A stretch of 64,000 nucleotides of DNA from Prochilodus magdalenae. Its lineage: Eukaryota; Chordata; Actinopteri; Characiformes; Prochilodontidae. The stretch covers positions 49,540-113,539 of the forward strand of contig JAMWET010000806.1 of NCBI GenBank assembly GCA_024036415.1, read 5' to 3'. Positions 33,720-47,073 of this stretch are shown in pieces (positions within the stretch are counted from its first letter, which is position 1; every line of letters starts with the position of its first letter). A program made the position numbers and the translations under genes. Below the pieces are notes generated by a model. The model was not told the DNA's origin and made no database searches. It worked only from the letters and a program-made list of their open reading frames with translations.

Positions 33720-35030
33720 AGAGGAGCAACACTTTTTTGGGCTTACAGGTGGCAGTTTGCAGACACTGCATATTTCTTAGAGGCCTAAACATGTTTAAGG
33801 GAAAATATTTACTTACTTTCTGTTTCTGCAAAAAGAACTGGCTGCAAAAATAAATTACGAGTTCTTTTGCACTTACATCTACTGTTATACATACCACCTG
33901 TGCAACACATATGGTCGTGAAATTTCCTCACTTCTAAATATTCCAGAGGTATTAGAACAGAGTGGAAGTGATTGGGAATGACACCCGCGTAAAATCACAC
34001 GGTAAGGTCAGCAGATGCTGAGGCGTATAGCACGCAGATGCCGCCAACTTTCTGCAGAGTCCGTTGCAACAGACCTTTAGACTTTATGTGGTCTTTAGAT
34101 TACCTCAGGAACTGCGTAAAGAACTTAATGGAAAGGGTTTCCATGTGTGAGCAGCTGCATCCAAACCTTACATCACCAAGCGCAATGCAAAAAGTCAAAT
34201 GCATTGGTATAAAGCACAGCACGCCTAAACTCTAGTAGAACTCTACTAGAACTGGCCTGTGGTTAACAGTTGGTTAACAGAATTTTAGAGTTTAGATCAT
34301 CTTATCCAGTACAGATAGTGTTCAGTCTGATGCTCATTCTACTACTTAAGAATCATCTTTGTGCTATGACCCTTTTAGGAAACTGTCTAGAATTGTTCTT
34401 AGTGGAGATGATAGTGACCAGATTTCTGAGGCATTTCATGTCTTTAACCAACCTGTCTGTTTTGGGATATTTTTGAGGTGTAAAGCAAAATACTACCCAA
34501 AAACAAATATTATTGTTCAGATCTTCTTCTTTTTATTTATTTATTTGGCATCAGGTGTTCTGCTTTAAAGGCAGACTGGAAATGTCCACCAGCGTTGATG
34601 AAAAACTTTACTAAAATGATTCTGATCACCATAAAAATGGACGTACTTCATCTTAATGTTAGGGAACACATGTGTCTGAAGCAGACAAAGTACTTTAAAT
34701 TCAGTATAAACATTAAAGTACAGAATTTCATTCCACAGAGTTTAGACCAGGGATACTGCTTTTCATACATGAAACTGAAAAAGTAATGCATTGAAATTCA
34801 GATATATGCAATATTTCCACATTAATGCAATTATTGCATCAACACAGCTGTGTTTTTCAGTTACTTCTGGCAATAACTGTGTTGATGTAGTAATTTATAT
34901 TTTTCTAGAAATAATGTATATAGTCAAATCAAGTAAATTCACTTTTTTTTCCCCAGAATCGGAATGCAGAGAATCACACTTAAAAGACCCTTAAAACATA
35001 ATTAAAGATAATTCTGAATAAAAATATTTA
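33720..35030. other. non-coding stretch, nothing recognised
   Basis: AT-rich; open frames up to 116 codons have no family features. It lies downstream of the laminin gene. Confidence 0.45.
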
Positions 35031-35045
35031 TATCCGATATATTCA

Positions 35046-35051
35046 TTTATT
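35046..35051 (-). terminator. candidate polyadenylation signal AATAAA of the laminin gene
   Basis: TTTATT on the plus strand reads AATAAA on the minus strand, about 220 bases after the stop codon, implying a short 3' UTR. Confidence 0.5.
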
Positions 35052-35269
35052 ATCAGCCATACAGTTTCAGGGTAGTACACTTTTCCAGCTGCTCTTCAAC
35101 AGACAGACAGGCAGAATAAACACTGCAAGTAGTGACTGACACCATAAACAGTAGCAGAAGTCACTGACTCACTTTCAAACAAAAGATCTGAGTGACAGAT
35201 GTGGATGTCACCTGGCTGGGCTAAGCTAATTCTCATATAGCTTTTTTTCTATTCATTGACTTTCTGTCT

Positions 35270-35406
35270 TTACTGACAGTTGTTGTAGGCAGTAACTTTT
35301 GTTCGGATGATCTCTCGGACTTCTGTAGCATTCTTTTCCAGCTGCTCTATCTCATCGCGCTGGTCCTGTATCTTCTGCTCATTCTCCTGGAATTTCTTCT
35401 CCAGTT
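35270..35406 (-). CDS. lamb4: laminin beta exon 30: C-terminal coiled coil and stop
   Basis: Acceptor gtgtag|AACTGG; stop TAA at 35272-35270. [20 protein letters not shown], then [16 protein letters not shown]. The penultimate Cys is in the place used for the inter-chain disulfide. Confidence 0.96.
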
Positions 35407-38400
35407 CTACACCAAGAGAAAAGAGAGTGTGGACAAAATGCTTCAGAGAAAAACGTTCATTCAAAACACTACCGGCAAAAAAAGAGCACTCTTAGTGTTG
35501 CTCTTTAGCTTCCTCATAGCAATCCTTGCACAATATTTACTAAATCACTGCAAAATAAACTACACAAAAATTGGTTTAATAGTCATTTAGTTTAATAGTA
35601 GTTTAATGTGTTTTTTTTTTACATTTGATGTAATGTAATTCATTTACCTTATGCATCGCAACAAGTATTGTTAAAGTTAATGATAAATAATGTTTTGCAG
35701 TTCTTGTACACCTGCAATTGCATAGTCGGACACGGCTCCAGTACCATTATAAGATTGGCAGATGGCTGTGATTATGGGCCTGTGTTTGTGGACCTGATCT
35801 CAAGATCAACATCAAGGTGGCCTAGAGAGAGAACTTCAGCTTTCTGACACAATGTTGGCAAGTCCAAACAGTTGGACTTCTGGAAGTAGGAGAAAGTGCA
35901 CACCCTTTCACCAGCAATGTAAAAAACTGTAGAGAGGGATAGCACCTTTAAGTTCCTCTGTGTTCACATCACAGGGGAACGTACATGGACTAAGTACACC
36001 ACACAGGTGGTGAGGAAGGCACAACAGCACCTCTTCTACCTCAGAAGGCTGATTTGATACAAACACCCACATCCAAAGAACATTTTACACAGGTACTGAG
36101 AAGGGCATTTTAACAAGCTCCATCACTACCATCCAGCACTATCAATGATTTGTGAGCCGTATTAAAAACTTTTGCTCATCTTTTCTGTTGCTGGTGTGAT
36201 GTTTGATACCCATAACTGCAATTTAGCCTGATTTGTGTAGTATATCAGTTTGTAGTTCATCAGTAACTCAGTAATACTGCAGCTAGAGTTTAGATCCCAA
36301 GCTTTCCTAATATGAACGTGTTCTATGCATTAGTACCTGCTATAGAGCTCAGCCACCCAAAAACCACCTATTAAAATATTACAGGAGGCCCAACAAAAAT
36401 ATAAGCACATACTCTTAAGTGTTTCCATGTCCTTGTTGGCCTTCTTCAGAAGTCCCTCTGCCTCATTCTTCATGTCTATCGCTTTCTGGGTGACGTTGCC
36501 TGCTCCAGCACCTCCCAGCGAGTCTACCTTATCCCTCAGCTCCTTGTATCGACTCTCGGCTTCTGACATTTCCTGATACAATGACACACACAAAATACAA
36601 TGTAAAAACATTCACCTAATGTAGCACAGTGGAATCCAGTTTAAAAAAATGTGCACAACTGACAAACCTTGCTTAATTCAGAGGCAGCCTGGGTGGCATT
36701 ATCTGCCAGGGCCTTGGCCTTCTGCGCCTGCTGCCTGTTCTGCTCCGTTTTATTCTTTAACATCTCAACTCCTTGGGACAAATTGGCCAATCGTGACATC
36801 ACATTCATCAGGCTCTTCTCTAGATCCGTAAGCTTGTCATCCACCTGGTCAAAAAGCAGTGTTTAGGGCAGAATATAAAGGAAAAACACAAGTGCTGTGT
36901 GGGCACAGCTGACAAAGAGTTATAACAAAACGAGCAAACACACAAATTCAACCTTCACATGTACACATAAACATGTTGTACCTGCAAAAATGTGAACACA
37001 CATGTTTAAATTTGTTTATCGTTTCATAAACATTAAGGCTTCTTTGTTACGCAAAAAATATACACTATGCTCTGATGTGTTTCTAAAATGAAATAAATAA
37101 AGGGTGGTCTTCAAGTTTTGCACAATATAGTACTACTGCACAAATAGCCTACAGCATTATAAAAATAAAACTATGTTTGCAACAAATTTACTGTGTTACT
37201 GTGTATGAATACGCAATGCAGCTGCACACATATCAGAACAAGCACATCATACCATGGCAGTGGCGTTCTGTGTGGTTTTGAGGTGTTCCATGGCCATCTC
37301 TATTGCTTTCTCTGCTTTCTGTATAGCCTCCTCAGAGGTATTCATCGCCTGTTTAGTCTCACTGATGGCATCACTAACTGCATCTGCCTGCGTCCTAAAC
37401 ACACACAGACATCGGATGTATTCAACAAGTATTGACCTCTATTGCATAATATATATTTTTGGTTAAGCAGCAGAATTAAACAAAGTCATAATATGCATAT
37501 TTCCACACTGTTGTCGCTTTTTACAAAGTAGTGACAGTCTTTGGTGGTGTAAGTTGAGCATTCTTGTAAATTTACACATTATTTACATTTACAAAAAATT
37601 TATATCAGTCCCATCTATGCACCTAATCATACAGCCTAGGACTGGACTACCTACAAACAGGACTGCCTAATAATTGGCTCTTGCAACTATTGAAATGTTA
37701 TAGTCATCAACAATTGCGAGACAAAAAAGGTGTTCAGGGATTAATGTTCAGTGTCATAGAAGTCTTTAGGTGCACCCTGGAGTCTGGTTGGAATAAGAGG
37801 TTAAAATGTTATTCTTTTGGGACACATTTTTTGCCATGTATTTGAGACCAGTAATTTGCCTGTTATCTGGTATTACTGCTGCAAGGAGCCTCCTGTATAG
37901 ACACGTTATCCAATTTAAGCTTAAATTTAATTCAAAAATTAAATGGAAGGCATTTCCAAGTTCTCAAACAGTTTTTGTAGGATTATTTCGGGTTTTGTGA
38001 AACCCTCTCACAAAAATACAGTACTTGCAGAAGAGGTGTACATTTTTTAACTTAACATGCAGAGGGAAAAAAAATCTCTTACTTGGCATTCTGGGCTCTG
38101 TTGAGCAGCTCATTGGCTTTGGCCAGATGCACAGAGGTTTGGTTGAAGACTTTTTCCACATCAGTGAGGTTGGCGATATTGTCTTTGATCTGCTCCACTA
38201 CGCGGTCCAGCAAGGTCTGGTTAACTGGCAGCTGAATGGCCAAGACCTGCAGGGCCACTTTCTCTATGCTCTCTGGATCTGCTCCCTCCGCTGAACACAA
38301 CAATCATATTCACTCTCCTTCACAACAGCGTCATTTAACTTATTATAATTAATGAGGTGAAACTTGGTGAACGTATAAAATAAAATACTACACTTAATAC

Positions 38401-41400
38401 AAAACGGTTGTGACAAAGAAAGCACTGACCTGTCAAAAAGTCTCTGATCTGCTGAATGAAATTCTTTAGTTCTTTATTGGACTTTTCAAATAACGCTTTC
38501 TTCTTCTGTGCTTTGTCCAGCGTGTTCATGGCTTGGGTCTTCACATTCTGAGTAAGTGTGGCAATGTCCTGCAACTGTAACAAAGATTGCAAGTAGTTCA
38601 TTAATATGAAATATTCTACCACATTAGCTCAACTTACAGTCCTACAGTAGAAACCTTTACAATAAACAATCAAACAAATATTTACAACATATTGTTAACA
38701 TTTGTTTAAACCCGAGGTTTAAGCTTTAATATTACTAAGCTATATATATACATACATATATATATATATACTAAAACACACTACTGAGTTGTAGTTTATA
38801 GGCATAGTTGTCACGCCTGCTGGCTCTCCTCCCATCCCCAATCTGCTGGAGTCGGTTTTCCATAATCCACCACTTGAGGACAGCATAGTCACATGTCCAC
38901 CATCTCCCAGTTCTGCTCCGTCTCTCAGATCTAGGTCCCCAGAATATTGACTTCACCTGAAGCTGATTAGCCTCCGGTACAAATACTCCTCTCTCCCACT
39001 GACCCAGTGCGAAGTATTGCCTTTGTGCGTACCGAGCGTTTCTCCCTGTTATTATTCTCGTTTGCTTACATGGTTTGACTCCCTTTTGACTTTCTGGTTC
39101 ACTCTTTGTCTTTCCCCTTTGAATACTGTTGCTGGTCTGATTGTTTTCCCTGGTTCCGACTTCTGCCTGTCTCGTTACTCTGACTCTGTCCTTGCCCTCT
39201 TGTTTATGTCCGCTTGTGCCTTGTTGCTGCTGTGTTGTGCTACGAGCCTGTTCAATAAACCTAGCTTTGCTTTTAGCTCAGCGCGCTTCACAGTCTGTCT
39301 GACCATCCTCACAATAGTCTTATTTTAACATAAATAACAAACACATTTTGGTGAACATTAGCTTAAACTGTTGCATCATAAACATTCACTACCAAAAGTG
39401 GAATATTCAATCACTTGTTTTAATAAATTAAACATAATTAGGATATAAGGTCACTCAAAGCTCAAGTATTTTAGTTTTAAATTTAAGGCTGTTAAATGTC
39501 TGCAATGGGGTTTTCGTCTGACTTTGAACCCATTTGGGAGAATGATTCACATGACACTGTACTATCCACATGCGCAGACGCACCTTCTTGGCTATGTTCA
39601 TGAGGTCATCGCTGGCAGCCGTCAGGTTTTTGGTGACCAAATCAGCTTCCTGCAGTGCCCTGAGTGAGGTCCCAACTGTACCATTACAGTTTGGCCCTCC
39701 ACACAGCAGCGTGCCATTACCGTCCTTACAGCCAATACCTCCACAAGAGTTGTCTGGACATGTATCATTACCACTCACGTTATGATTGCCACCACACACC
39801 TGTGAGAAGAGCAAGGAAAAAGTCAAAAGGTTTGAGGGACATCTAGGTTTTCAGCATGGAATTTTTGCCAACTACTTGTGAGCTGTTTCCACAGGCTAGT
39901 TAGATGTTGATTATACCGATCTGGGAGGTTGAGAACTAGGACCTGCCTTCTCCAAAACTAACACAATGTCACTGCACAGCTCTACATGCTTATGGAACTG
40001 TCAGCTAACAGACACCTGGGTTGGTCATCATCCCCTATAGAGATGTGAGAGGCAGGTCCATTCTACTCACCCAGAGAGAGTTAGGCCAATTATGCACAAG
40101 TATCTGTGGCATCGCTGACGATCAAGTCAAGTCAAGAGGCTTATATTGTTATTCCATCCATGTACAAGTACACAGTGGAGTGAAATTACGTTCCTCCAGG
40201 AACCAGGTGCAACATGGAACAAAAGAGTACAAAGCAGACCTACAGTCTCTCAATGACAGGGCCAAAGTTTACATGTTTGAGACACTTTTTTTGAACAAGT
40301 GTTATATTGTTTTCATTAAAATTGGTCTGGTTATATATCGTCGTTGTCATTTGCTCCATTTTGCCGATTTTTACTTTTATTTTAAACACAGTAGCTGCTG
40401 TTTACACTGTGTGAACATGTCATGATGAATGGAGTAACAGAAATGGCCTAAAACTGCTTGGAAAAACATATGGATCCATTGACTTACATTAAAATCGTTT
40501 TTGGCCTCTCCTGTAAAGTTGCCATTTTGATGATACTTGTTTATCTTTGGGCAGCGACTATATATTTTATATATATAAAAACATTTATTAAAACATCTTT
40601 AAAAAGTTAATGGCCCTCAACTTTTGCAGGTACTAGTGTTGATGACTTTAGTGGACCTCACCACTTTACATGAAATACTTTGTATTTCAGCATTTCTGCT
40701 TTCAGTGGCATATTTATGTATTTATAGAACAGTCTCTCTATAGAACTCATAGTATTTACCCTGTGGCTGAGGCGATTGACCCTGTGGTCCAAATGATTTA
40801 CTTTCTTATCCAGTTCAGACAGGGACTTGTTATGAGCTGTTACTGTGCGTAGGAGCTGGTCTTTCTTCTGCTTCAGCAGGGTCTCCGTGACATTACGTGT
40901 GTCCTGAGACTGCTCCACAGGGCTCTCAGGCCCGTACACAGAAGCATTACAGCGCTTTTCGGCATCCAGAGACTGCTGGTAGTACTTGTGTATCTCATCG
41001 AGCTGAGCTGCACACACACAGACAGACAGACAAACAGCATTTTCAGAACATAAGAACCACAATCTTGTTAGAGATGCTATTAATTAGATGCCACATATTA
41101 ATATCACACAGATATCAGCAGTAAATGCAGCACTGCATATTGGAGGGGAAAAAAGAATGAATGAGATACTGTAAAAAATCTAACCTGAAATAGTACACAG
41201 CCATACTGTGTGTGGTTATTAGTTATGTGTTTTCTCCTGTGGGGTAGTAGAATATCTGAGTAGTTAGACCCCGCCTACCTACTCTACCTTTATATAAACA
41301 TCTTATGTGAAGTGCTTCAACTAAAAAGAGCTTTTGAGTTTAGGTAAAAATGAATAAGGAAGTGGTATTGAGCCATCTCTCATAAAGCCAAAAAACAATA

Positions 41401-44400
41401 TTGTGTAAAATTGTAAAGTACATGTATTTTATTCTGTGCATAAACATGGCAGAATGATTAGCTTTCTTCTTTTTCTGAAAAAGGTGTACCTCCAAGTCCA
41501 GCAGTGAGGTAGTTGTTCAGGTCTCTACGCAGCTGAGCCAGAGTATCGTTAAGATCTCTCAGCTCCTGTTCCATTGAGGTCAGATTACGTTTCAGGACGT
41601 TGTCCTGCTCTGCCGTCCCATTCATCTCTCTCGCTATACCCATCACACGGCCATCTGTGACAGCTATCTCAGCTCTGTGCCAAAAAGAGTTAGTTTTTAT
41701 ATATACTAGATTACAAACCTTTAGGTTTAATATTGTTTACAGGGAAAGTATACTGTAGTTTGAATAAGTATTCATTGCTTCACTTTGTTTATTAATGTGC
41801 AGTTTTGTCTCACAGTCATTAATAATGATTTATTTGTGACTCCATTTCAAATACCATAAAAAAAATATATACAGTCGCATCATGCAAGCTCATTCCCCTA
41901 GTGGACAGCAGGGAAACGGCAAACTCAGTAGTACACTGGCAGAGAGAACCATGCCCGTCTGAGGACTGCAAAAGAGAAGCAGTGTGGCAAAGACAGGCTA
42001 CGAGCATAGCAGCTGAGGAACTGCAATGAGACTCGACAATGGAGCCCTGGCAGGACGGACCAATGACAGGAAGAGCGGAAGGAGGCTCAACAGTGAGGCT
42101 TGAGGACAGGGCCACCACATGTGGCCCATTTACTTATAATACAGTTTTACCGAATGCTTTATAATACAACTGTAATTGGGGTGATAAATTCATTCATTCA
42201 TTCATCTTTTAATCTTCTTATCCTTCGGGTCACAGAGGGACCGCAGCACATCATAGCATTCATTGGGCAGAAGGCAGGGAACACCAGTTCATCACAGGGT
42301 ATGATTAATTGTCTCTACTTCCTTTCTTTATTTATGTTTACTAACTTTAAATTTATAAACTTTTTTCAAGGCATCACTTAACAAATATCAAACCTATAAC
42401 TGTATATATTAAACCCTTCAGAAAACTAATATTAACCTTTAGTTTGGCAAGCATGATAACACCTTATTATGGCTCAGTCTAATTACATTACCTGAGGTCA
42501 TCAAGGGCTTGGCTGATCTTTTGGTACATCTTTTCTCGGTCTTCACTCTTCAGCAGGTCCTGGACCTCAGCTAACTTCTTCTCCAACTCACGGATTCGGG
42601 CATTACTAAAGCTAGGCGTTTCACCCGACTCTAGGAACATAGCTGTGAAATTCTGAATGTCGTCCACTTGACACTGGATGTGGTACACAGTGTCATTCCA
42701 CAGCTCAAAGCAGGGGTGGCAGGCAACACACTTGGGGAAGTTTCCATAAAATCCACGAGCACACTCGCCACAGTGGCGCCCGCTAGCACCCTCTCTGCAC
42801 ACACACTCTCCTGTGATGCGGTTACACTGAAGAGTATCTGCACCCAGTGGGTCACATCTACACTCTGCAAAAACACATAAGATAGAGCACGGTAAAGATA
42901 ATAAAAACAAGCTAAAGCAGATTTGACAGTTAACTAGCATTATTGTGAGAACCTCTGGCAATCTGCCATACATGAAAACCCCTTAAACCAAGGATAAAAT
43001 CAATTCAACTGCTTTAAAATTCACTAGACTTACAACAGCAAAAGCCAGTACACAACAAATCACATCAAAAAAATAAAAACACAAAAATACCATTACAACC
43101 CAATATATATTTACAAATCAGCTTATAAAGAACACATAGGAGCATTAGGAGTTCTGCTCCAGCATTACCAGCATTTGTACCACTGTAAAAATTCAATTAC
43201 AATCAATCATTTTATATATACAGCACCCAGTTAAAAGTTTGAATCTTCTCATTCAATGGTTTTCTTTATTTTTGCTGTTTTCTACATTGTAGATTAATAT
43301 TGTAAAATTTATGAAAGAACACATTAAATTATGTAGTAAACAAAAGTGTCAAACCAGAAAGTTCCTACTTTAAATTCTTCAGTATACAAATCTGTCACCT
43401 GGAATGGCTTTTAGTTAACAGGTGTGCCTTCTCAAAAATTCATTTGTGGAACTGCTTGCCACCTTGGTATGTTTGAGACCAACAGTTGTGTTGCGCAGAG
43501 GTAGAGCTCAGATAAATGCTCACCTTAACCATTAACCTAACATTAACAAAAACTCAGGCGTTTATGCTCAAACAGGTGCAAAGAAAGCACTATTGATGAT
43601 AAAATAAAAACAAAAAGAAGAGACTGAATGGACATTAGGCCAGTGGAAATATAAATTTACAAGTTTGAGATTGACCACCATTTGTTTTTCAACAAGACAA
43701 TGACCCCAAAAACACCCCCAGGCTATGTAAGGGCTAACTGACCAGGAAAGGGAAGCTCTGTGTCAGGTGACCTGGCCTTCACAATAACCCAACCTAAACT
43801 GCAGAGTGAAGAACACACAGCCAACAGGTCCTTAGTACCTCTCTTGAGAGAATGCCATAAGCTGGCAAAGCTGTCGTTAAAGCAAAACTTTAACTGCTTT
43901 GAAGAAGTACAAAACAGACTGTGTTGGTTTGTGTTTCCCAAATTCTCAAACCTTTTTACCGAGTTACCGAGGGTTACAGTGAGAATCTTTAGTAAAGAAA
44001 ACAGATGGGTTAGCCTAAAAAGCAGATAAAAGTGTTCATGCATGAGCAATGAATATAACTTAATAAAGTGAAAAGTAAATTAAACATGGAGCTAAGTGGT
44101 TTTGATTTCTCTTGCAACTGTTATTTTATTTATTTTTCCCCATGGCTGTTTCTGGGTTTTCCCCGTAGTGTGTTCTGCACTGAAATAAGAAAAGTAATTC
44201 TAATTGTTTTGTTTTGTTTTGGTGGAGGAAGTAAAGGTTGTGTCTATTAGCACTTACCTTCACATTGCACGTTTGGATTCCCCCAGTGGAGCGGCTCACA
44301 CTCAGTACACTGTGGCCCTCCAAATCCAGGCTTGCAGTAACATTGGCCGGTGAGCTACATGCATAAAGACAGAACATGGCTGAGAGGGTGCAATCCAAAA

Positions 44401-47014
44401 TTTAAATACATACTTCTAATACACAATGTCAGTTAAGCTGAAGCTAGTTGGCTAGTAAGTAAGAGGTATAATCAATCATACCAGGTTGCAGTGTGAGCCG
44501 AGGGAGTTTTGAGGATGGCACCTACAGGCCTCACAGCCCTGGTCCATTCCCAGATTCCAGTGGTTAGGGGCACACTGGTCACAGTTGTGGCCTTCAACGT
44601 TGGCCCTACAGGGACAAGCTCCTGTTTGCCTGTCACAGTAACACAACCCATCATTGCAGTGTTCCTGCTGGGTCCCCAGCGTCATACACGTACAGCCTGT
44701 GGCAAAGAGGAATGCAGAGCAGCCATGAGAAACCTTATATATAGCACATAGAACTGTAGACATCGAAGAGTTCACGAAATACTCAAATCCATTGAAGCAG
44801 TCAGATTTACCGTTTCCAGCTTTAAGGGAATCGATATGATAACTATATAACAAAGCGCATCAGAGAGATTTATGGCTCTACTTACGCCTGCAGTCTCTGG
44901 CCAGTGCATTGCCATAGTAACCAGGCTTGCACTCGGAGCAGGATGGCCCATCCGTGTTGTACAGACACTTCAGACACTGGCCGGTGCGAGAGTCACATGA
45001 GTCCGGATCCTCGGCTACTGTATTCCCATTACACTCGCACTGTCTGCACCAACCACCAGCTTGCTCTGGGTTACCATAGTAACCAGGAGCACATTGGTCA
45101 CAGCGAGGCCCTGATAGAAGCAGTGCAGAATCATTAACACTGTTTAACAGAATCATCATCACTTACACACATGCACATTTAACAGTTTACAGACAGTTCT
45201 GACATCAAAATATCACTATTCAATAAAACATGCTAACGACGGATAGTTAAAATCAATATTTAATATTAACTGATAAAACTGACCTGTGTATCCAAGCTTG
45301 CAGTGGCAGATGATCTGGTTGGAGGCCGGGTCCATATAGCAGGAATCTCCATTGGAATGATGACTGCCCGGGTTACCTGGACATGGACACGGGCGGCAGT
45401 GCTCCCCTGAACCCAGCACTGGGTTACCATAAAAACCATTCATACATCTAGAGCAGAGAGATACAGGATGTTATAAGGATGTATGTTATCAAACAGAATG
45501 AAGGAAATAAACTGCAGATGAAAGATGTGACTGACCTCTCACACAGATGACCTGCTGTGTGGTCTCTGCATTCGTGGCAGAGGCCGGTGTGTGGATCACA
45601 GCTGTCTGCATGCCCGTTGCAGTGGCATGGTTTACAGTTGGGGAAGCCCCAGTGGCCAGGCTGACAGTCAGAGCATTGGCGCCCACGGGCTCCAGCCCTA
45701 CATGGGCACTGCCCTGTTGAAGGGTCACACTGCTGCCCCACTGAACCGTCAAGGTGGCAGTCACAAGCTGAAGGTAACAGAGATACAGAAAATTTTCTTT
45801 TTTTAGGATGTTTCTACGGTTTTATGAAAATGCTGCTTCAGGTTCTAGCAGTATCTACCTAATCTTGTTAGTAAGCTGTAATAAGTCTTACAGAATTAAA
45901 GCAGGTAGTCATTAAGTAAGTCCCATGTCAGAGTAGGGAAAACAGAACATGCAGAGCACTTCCCTAAGAGCCACTACCCTAATGCATCTTACCAGTGCAG
46001 CCATGCGGTCCAAATCCATATGTTCTTGGTGCACACTGGTCACAGTTACGGCCAATCACATTGGGTTTGCAGCGACACTGGCCTCCAACTTTGTCGCACT
46101 CAGCACTTAGTGAACCCTGTTGGTCACAACGACAAGCTACAGAGGGAAAAAAAACATAATGAAAGTTATTACAAAAGCAACCAGTAGAGAAACACCTGGA
46201 GAATTTACATAACAGGAAGTGTACAGCATGATCTTATAAAATTTTGATATTAGGACAAAATTACATTTTGCTCAGCTATTACAGGTGCAGACATGCACAT
46301 ACACTCATCCTCGAAGAAATAGTTGCATCCAGAAAGAATCAACCGATAGGAGTACAACTTAGTGGGTAGGTTTGAGACAATGATTCAAAGTTCACATTTG
46401 GCCATGCATGTGACATAGGCAAGGACAGGCCTTATCGCTGTATCTGACCTATATATGGTCTTGCTGTTGCTTGTGTGTTTCATTCTGACTCCTGCTGTTA
46501 TGAATCCTATGCAGGCAAGGAAAGCCTCAGATAAGAGTTTGAAAGCTATTCAAAGAGAGGTCACATTGTATGTGCATGCCATACTGGTCTTGTGGATATT
46601 ACCACAAAACGCTGTTGGTGGCAGAGTGTAGAAAAAAGGCATGCAGCTGTGACATAAAGGATCTGGGAGACCTACACCACAGAGGGAGAGAAAACCGAAA
46701 AATTGGAGTGTGTGGAGTGACCCAACAACCACGATTTTTACAGCTCTCATCACTCTAACATAAGACTGTAGGCCATAGGCAACTCACGCAGTGCTCCATC
46801 ATGAATCACAGAGGAGATGCTGCAGATGAGTTTGATACACATCTCAGCCAGTGGCGGCATGGGGGCAACCATGAAGGATTCCACACACATGTAGCGCACC
46901 ATCTCCTCCCGCCGCTGCTGCACCAGGGGGTCATTACCCTGGAAACCTGGCAGCTCCTCATACTTGGGCATCAAAACCAGCTAAAGAGTGGGAGAGACAG
47001 CCACACAGAGAGAA

Positions 47015-47073
<59 letters not shown>

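Noticed and set aside
45489..45764. Second open frame inside laminin exon 16
   Set aside because: Wrong frame; the Cys-rich LE repeat frame with matching phases is the coding one.
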